A DNA stretch of 42,936 nucleotides. Source: an uncultured bacterium (GTDB lineage Bacteria; Acidobacteriota; Thermoanaerobaculia; Multivoradales; JAHEKO01). The translations under genes and the position numbers were made by a program. Position 1 is the first letter of the stretch. Every line of letters begins with the position of its first letter. The notes beneath the pieces were generated by a model. That model was not told where the DNA came from. It did not search any database and saw only the letters and a program-made list of their open reading frames with translations. The stretch is taken from positions 1 to 42,936 of the forward strand of contig CAJQNK010000028.1 of NCBI GenBank assembly GCA_905479655.1. The letters run 5' to 3'. This document shows positions 39,517-42,936 of the stretch, piece after piece.

Positions 39517-40131
39517 ATGAGCGAAAGGGTGAGGCTCACGGGTCTCGGCCTCCTCGACCGTGTCCAAGAGGAGTGCGTGGCGGGCTCGACGGTCCGACTG
39601 GTGCTCGACACGGGCCTCGGCCCGGGAGAGATCTGCGTCGAGGACGGGGAGATCACTCACGCCCGCTGGGAGGAGCGCACCGGACCCGAGGCGCTGTACG
39701 CCGTCCTCGAGGCGTCCAGGGTGGGCTGCTCCGTGACCGCCGAACCCAGGAAGCCGGTGGTTCGCTCGCTGACGGGGCCATGGCGCTCCCATCTGCTGGA
39801 GTCCCTGGAGAGGATCGAGCGCAGGGACGGCCTGGCGGAAGGCCGCTCCGGCGTGGAGCGCAGCGTCCGGGTCAGCCGCCAGGGGATCGCGGCTTCGGGT
39901 GCCACGGCCACGGAACGGGAGGCGGGCCTCGTCGCGTTTCTCGGGCGGGTGGGCGAGGAGTTGGGCTCCGCCCTGGCCCTGGGGCGTCTCGACTGGATCG
40001 AGGCGGAGATCGCCCGGACCGTATGGCTCGTCGCCCCGGATCCCGAAGGTTGGCGGGGCGCCCGCCTGGTCTCGGGGGCCGATCCCGCCGCCGCACGGGC
40101 TCGCCTCCTGGACGGCCGGGAGGGCCGGTGA
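39517..40131 (+). CDS. DUF4388 (PATAN)-domain protein
   Basis: The product is 204 residues. Residues about 5-75 resemble the PATAN/DUF4388 domain. GLGLLDRVQEECVAGSTVRLVL is followed by the typical GEICVEDGEITHARWEE strand turn and GPEALYAVLEASRVGCSVT. In bacteria this domain often takes part in gliding, two-component and GTPase-linked signalling, next to roadblock proteins. The rest (80-204) is helical, with a probable SLERIERRDGL helix and an acidic C-terminus, and I do not recognise it. The ATG at 39517 has cggagg at 39506 and a -10-like TAGAAT at 39488, though no -35. It is the first gene of a tight five-gene operon and overlaps the next gene by 4 bases. Confidence 0.8.
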   Translation: MSERVRLTGLGLLDRVQEECVAGSTVRLVLDTGLGPGEICVEDGEITHARWEERTGPEALYAVLEASRVGCSVTAEPRKPVVRSLTGPWRSHLLESLERIERRDGLAEGRSGVERSVRVSRQGIAASGATATEREAGLVAFLGRVGEELGSALALGRLDWIEAEIARTVWLVAPDPEGWRGARLVSGADPAAARARLLDGREGR

Positions 40132-40721
40132 GCTCCCTCCAGGGCTTGCTCCAGGTCTCGGGAGTCATCGGCGCCTTCGTCTGCGGCGACGGGGCGGGGC
40201 TGGTGGCGCGCAACCTGCCCGCGGTCTTCGCCGATTCGATGTTGGAGGAGGCGGATCGGGTCGTGGCCCGCCTGGGTCGGGGGCTGGAGGGCCATGGTGG
40301 GTGCACCCGGGTGGCGTTGGCGTTCTCGGAGATCAAGCTGTTCGTCCGGCCGCTCGCGGGGGCTCGCCTCTACGTCGTCTGTGAGCCGCGGACCAACCTC
40401 GCGTACCTGGAGCTCGCGGTCCACTCGACGGTGCAGAGTCTGAACGAGGAGCTCGCGGCGCGGGAGAGTGCCGTGTCGGAGGACGCCGGGCGGCCGTCCC
40501 TCGTCGAGACGAAGAGGCGGATCCGGGAGCTCGTGGAGCGAGAGCTCGGCTCCCACGCGACCCGGGCGGTGAGCCTCCTCGACCAGGCGGGCGATGGACG
40601 GGCGGAGATCGGGGAGGCCTGTGACCGGGTGGAGAGGCTGGTCTACCTCTTCATCAGCCGCCCGAAGTCCAGGGAGATGGCCGGGGCCATGGAGGCCCTG
40701 CTCATGGAAGCGGAGGGCTGA
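40128..40721 (+). CDS. Roadblock/LC7-like domain protein
   Basis: The product is 197 residues. Residues about 1-100 follow the roadblock/MglB pattern: LLQVSGVIGAFVCGDGAGLVA, then a helix with EEADRVVARLGRGLEG, strands VALAFSEIKLFVRPLAGARLYVVCEP, and a helix near LAYLELAVHSTVQSL. Such proteins regulate small Ras-like GTPases or act as signalling scaffolds. The C-terminal part (110-197) is helical, with charged residues (VETKRRIRELVERELGSH). The GTG start at 40128 overlaps the PATAN gene stop (GTGA), so both are translated together. No Ras-like GTPase (MglA) is in the window. A partner signalling role with the PATAN protein is likely. Confidence 0.78.
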   Translation: MSSLQGLLQVSGVIGAFVCGDGAGLVARNLPAVFADSMLEEADRVVARLGRGLEGHGGCTRVALAFSEIKLFVRPLAGARLYVVCEPRTNLAYLELAVHSTVQSLNEELAARESAVSEDAGRPSLVETKRRIRELVERELGSHATRAVSLLDQAGDGRAEIGEACDRVERLVYLFISRPKSREMAGAMEALLMEAEG

Positions 40722-40725
40722 GTCC

Positions 40726-41037
40726 GTGTTGATCTACATCGCCTACATTCTGGCCGCCGCGGCGATCATCGCGATGGCAGCCGCTCTGATCGGGGCCCTC
40801 CGGCTGCGCCGGTCGATCGCCGGGGGAGAGGTCGGGAGACGGTGGGGCCTGCTCACGGTGCTCCTGGGTGTCTCCTTCGTCGGCTACCTGGCCTCGCCCC
40901 TGATCCTCTGGTGCGAGCTGGGTCCCCGGGTTCTGTCCGCGGTGACCTTCGCCGTCTTCCTTGGCGGCGCGGTCTTCGCTCTCGTGGTGGTGAGCATCCT
41001 CCGCGACATCCTGCCGTTCCTCGACCTGGGCCGGTAG
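40726..41037 (+). CDS. Small membrane protein of unknown function
   Basis: The product is 103 residues with three hydrophobic segments: IYIAYILAAAAIIAMAAALIG near the start, LLTVLLGVSFVGYLASPLIL, and AVTFAVFLGGAVFALVVVSIL. A basic loop (RLRRSIAGG) follows the first one, so the loop is probably cytoplasmic. It starts 4 bases after the roadblock stop and ends 11 bases before the TRAP small subunit. It may help anchor the PATAN/roadblock signalling pair to the membrane or aid the transporter; no family is recognised. Confidence 0.75.
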   Translation: MLIYIAYILAAAAIIAMAAALIGALRLRRSIAGGEVGRRWGLLTVLLGVSFVGYLASPLILWCELGPRVLSAVTFAVFLGGAVFALVVVSILRDILPFLDLGR

Positions 41038-41048
41038 CGGGCCTCCCC

Positions 41049-41573
41049 GTGTCCGGCACTCGGTCGGTGGAGCGGGCCGCCGACGGCCTGGCGGTGGGCG
41101 TGGAGCGGACCGCGGCCGCCATCCTGGGGGTCCTCGTCCTCGGCGTCGCCTGGGAGACGGTCTCCTGGATCGTCTTCGCCGCGCCACCGCCGTGGGCGGA
41201 GGAGGTCCAGGGAGTTCTGCTGATCTGGTTCGGGTTCCTGGCGGCGGCCGCGGGGGTGCGTCGAGGGTCCCACCTCGGCGTCGACTGGCTCGACGCGCGG
41301 CTACCCGCGGCCGGGCGCCGCTGGACGCGCCGGTGCGCGGGCGGGCTGGTGGCGCTCTTCGGCGGCCTGGTCGCGTTCTACGGCGCGTCCCTGGTCTCAA
41401 CGGTGAGCAACCGCCTGCCCGCTACCGGCTGGAGCGCCGCCGTCGGGTACGTGCCGGCGGTGGTCGGGGGCGGGCTGATCGTCCTCTTCGCGCTGGCGGC
41501 GGCCGTGATCGAAGGCGGACCCGGAGGCACTCCCGAAGGCAACCCCCCTCAGCCCGGCGCCGCCGATGGCTGA
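41049..41573 (+). CDS. TRAP transporter small permease (DctQ-type)
   Basis: The product is 174 residues with four probable membrane segments: TAAAILGVLVLGVAWETVSW, then GVLLIWFGFLAAAAGVRRGSH, GLVALFGGLVAFYGASLV and VPAVVGGGLIVLFALAAAVI. The conserved WFGFLAA-x-AGVRRGSHLGVDWL region fits the DctQ family. This subunit pairs with DctM to import organic acids using an ion gradient, together with an extracytoplasmic binding protein (DctP). The GTG at 41049 is the most likely start. The end overlaps the DctM gene by 8 bases. The C-terminal tail is Gly/Pro-rich. Confidence 0.88.
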   Translation: MSGTRSVERAADGLAVGVERTAAAILGVLVLGVAWETVSWIVFAAPPPWAEEVQGVLLIWFGFLAAAAGVRRGSHLGVDWLDARLPAAGRRWTRRCAGGLVALFGGLVAFYGASLVSTVSNRLPATGWSAAVGYVPAVVGGGLIVLFALAAAVIEGGPGGTPEGNPPQPGAADG

Positions 41574-42873
41574 GGGTCTCCAGGCGACCCTGCTCCTGGT
41601 CGCCTTTCTCGGGCTCCTGGCGCTCCGGGTGCCGGTGGCGTTCTCGCTGGGTCTCACGGCCTTCGGCTGGTTCCTGGCGGCCGGTGTCCCGCCGTTGACG
41701 GTCGTCCAGAAGATGGCCGTGCAGATGGGCAACACGACCCTTGCCGCGATCCCCTTCTTCATCCTGTGCGGAGAGATCATGAGCGCCGGCGGCATGGCCC
41801 GCCGGCTGGTGGACCTGGCGTCGGCGTGCATCGGTTTCGTCCGCGGCGGGCTCGCGATGGTCAACATCCTGGCCTCGATGCTGTTCGGTGGAATCTCCGG
41901 CTCGAGCGTCGCCGACACGTCGTCGCTGGGGTCGATCCTGATCCCGATGATGGTCCGGAAGGGCTACCACCGTGACTACTCGGTGGCGGTGACCGTGACC
42001 TCGTCGACCCAGGGGATCGTCATCCCGCCGTCGCACAACGCCATCCTGTACTCCCTGGCGGCCGGCGGGGCGGCGTCGGTGCAGGACCTTTTCCTGGCGG
42101 GCTACCTCCCCGGCGCGGCCATCGCGGTGAGCCTCATGGGGGTCGCCTGGTGGATCGCGAGACGCCGCGGCTACCCGAAGGAGGAGCGGGTGCCGCCCGC
42201 GCGGGCCGCCGGGATCCTGGTCGGCGCCCTGCCCGCGCTGGCCACGCCGGCGATCATCATCGTTCCCATCGTGACGGGGACCCTGCCGGCACACCAGGCG
42301 GCGGGCGTCGCCGTCCTGTGGGCCGCCCTGGTCTCCACCTTCGTCTACCGCGGCCTGCCGCTCTCCGAGTACCCGCGGGTGCTGGTCGCCACCGGGCGGA
42401 CTTCCGGCATGGTGATGATCCTGATCGGCACGGCGGCCGCGCTGGGAGAGGCCCTGACCTACCTCCACGTGCCCGCCCACCTGACGGCCGCCCTCACCTC
42501 CCTGACCGACGATCGGGTGCTGCTGCTGCTCGCGATCAACGGGCTGCTCCTCGCGCTGGGGCTGGTGATGGACATGGCGCCCCTCATCGTGCTCCTGACG
42601 CCGCTTCTGCTGCCCGTCGTCGTCTCCCTGGGCATGGACCCCGTCCAGTTCGGCATCGTCCTCCTGGTCAACCTGGGGATCGGGCTCCTGACACCCCCGG
42701 TGGGGGCCACCCTGTTCGTGGGTTGCGCCATCGGCGGCATCTCCATCGGCGAGGCCACGCGTGCGCTCGTGCCCTTCTGGCTGGCGCTGGTGGCGGTGCT
42801 GCTGGCGGTGACCTTCGTCGCGGGGATGACCGGTTGGTTGCCGCACCTCGTGGAGACCTGGGGCCAGGGCTAG
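41566..42873 (+). CDS. TRAP transporter large permease (DctM-type)
   Basis: The product is 435 residues, the normal DctM length, with about 12 membrane segments. Family blocks include LRVPVAFSLGL, IPFFILCGEIMSAGGMARRLVDLA, LFGGISGSSVADTSSLGSILIPMM, PSHNAILYSLAAGG and LLTPPVGATLFVGCAI. It would carry substrate across the membrane with DctQ. The stop codon TAG is part of a CTAG at 42870-42873, which borders the IS end at 42874. The length is normal, so this is probably the natural end of the gene rather than a truncation. A DctP gene is not seen; it may lie beyond the IS, elsewhere, or be lost. The transporter's substrate is unknown. Confidence 0.92.
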   Translation: MAEGLQATLLLVAFLGLLALRVPVAFSLGLTAFGWFLAAGVPPLTVVQKMAVQMGNTTLAAIPFFILCGEIMSAGGMARRLVDLASACIGFVRGGLAMVNILASMLFGGISGSSVADTSSLGSILIPMMVRKGYHRDYSVAVTVTSSTQGIVIPPSHNAILYSLAAGGAASVQDLFLAGYLPGAAIAVSLMGVAWWIARRRGYPKEERVPPARAAGILVGALPALATPAIIIVPIVTGTLPAHQAAGVAVLWAALVSTFVYRGLPLSEYPRVLVATGRTSGMVMILIGTAAALGEALTYLHVPAHLTAALTSLTDDRVLLLLAINGLLLALGLVMDMAPLIVLLTPLLLPVVVSLGMDPVQFGIVLLVNLGIGLLTPPVGATLFVGCAIGGISIGEATRALVPFWLALVAVLLAVTFVAGMTGWLPHLVETWGQG

Positions 42874-42936
42874 CAGCCCGTGGTGAAAGGCGAGACACGC
42901 TACGAGCGGCCCTCTTCTCCGGACTCTTCGTTGGGA
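42870..42936 (-). mobile_element. IS end at right window edge (terminal repeat, CTAG target, possible transposase C-terminus)
   Basis: CTAG (42870-42873) is followed by the 17-bp terminal repeat cagcccgtggtgaaagg (42874-42890), the exact reverse complement of 465-481. Beyond it the sequence differs from the left copy, so this is likely the 3' end of the same IS. On the minus strand a frame entering from the edge reads PNEESGEEGRS and stops at 42902-42900, ten bases inside the repeat. That could be the transposase C-terminus, but eleven residues cannot prove it. Confidence 0.7.

Overview
This is a very GC-rich bacterial segment in which nearly every gene uses G/C-ending codons and many starts are GTG. 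The gene content is VCBS/ASPIC proteins, large VWA-containing PilY1-like proteins, a PATAN (DUF4388) plus roadblock pair and a CoA-thioester aromatic pathway. That suggests an environmental, surface-active, probably aerobic heterotroph of an Acidobacteriota- or Myxococcota-like lineage. There is no rRNA or marker gene, so the phylum is a guess.

Layout. (1) Positions 1-3589 are the right end of an integrative element. They hold a partial IS5/IS1182-type transposase cut by the window edge, two proteins of unknown function, and a tyrosine recombinase with an unusual Cys-rich insertion. A tRNA-Cys 3' fragment follows and looks like the attachment-site scar, so chromosomal sequence should start near 3590. 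(2) Positions 3805-9791 carry a nitroreductase, a HEAT-like protein and a tandem pair of secreted paralogues of unknown function. (3) Positions 9970-20185 are a catabolic region: a creatininase-family hydrolase, then a plus-strand operon SDR - Rid protein - crotonase - acyl-CoA dehydrogenase - old-yellow-enzyme - fused flavin monooxygenase/OYE. A convergent benzoate-CoA-ligase-like gene and a Crp/Fnr regulator follow. The fused enzyme is of the 2-aminobenzoyl-CoA monooxygenase/reductase (salicylyl-CoA 5-hydroxylase) type. The set therefore reads as aerobic, CoA-dependent breakdown of an ortho-substituted benzoate such as anthranilate. The operon promoter sits so close to its GTG start that the mRNA is probably leaderless. 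(4) Positions 20547-37257 are an exoprotein region: two tandem VCBS/ASPIC proteins, an orphan ParA on the other strand, two tandem 1440-residue PilY1-like proteins behind a good sigma-54 promoter match, and a seven-repeat secreted protein. (5) Positions 37312-39426 hold GalU-like and galactokinase-like genes. (6) Positions 39517-42873 are a tight operon of a PATAN protein, a roadblock protein, a small membrane protein and the DctQ and DctM subunits of a TRAP transporter.

The two window edges carry the same 17-bp IS terminal repeat next to CTAG. The segment is therefore bounded by two copies of one insertion sequence, or by one copy if the molecule is circular.

The most interesting points are: three separate tandem duplications of large secreted proteins; a small Cys/His module inserted in both PilY1 propellers; and the catabolic operon, in which the crotonase and the Rid protein have both lost their textbook catalytic residues while an extra OYE is present. 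All calls are from reading the sequence; no database search was done.
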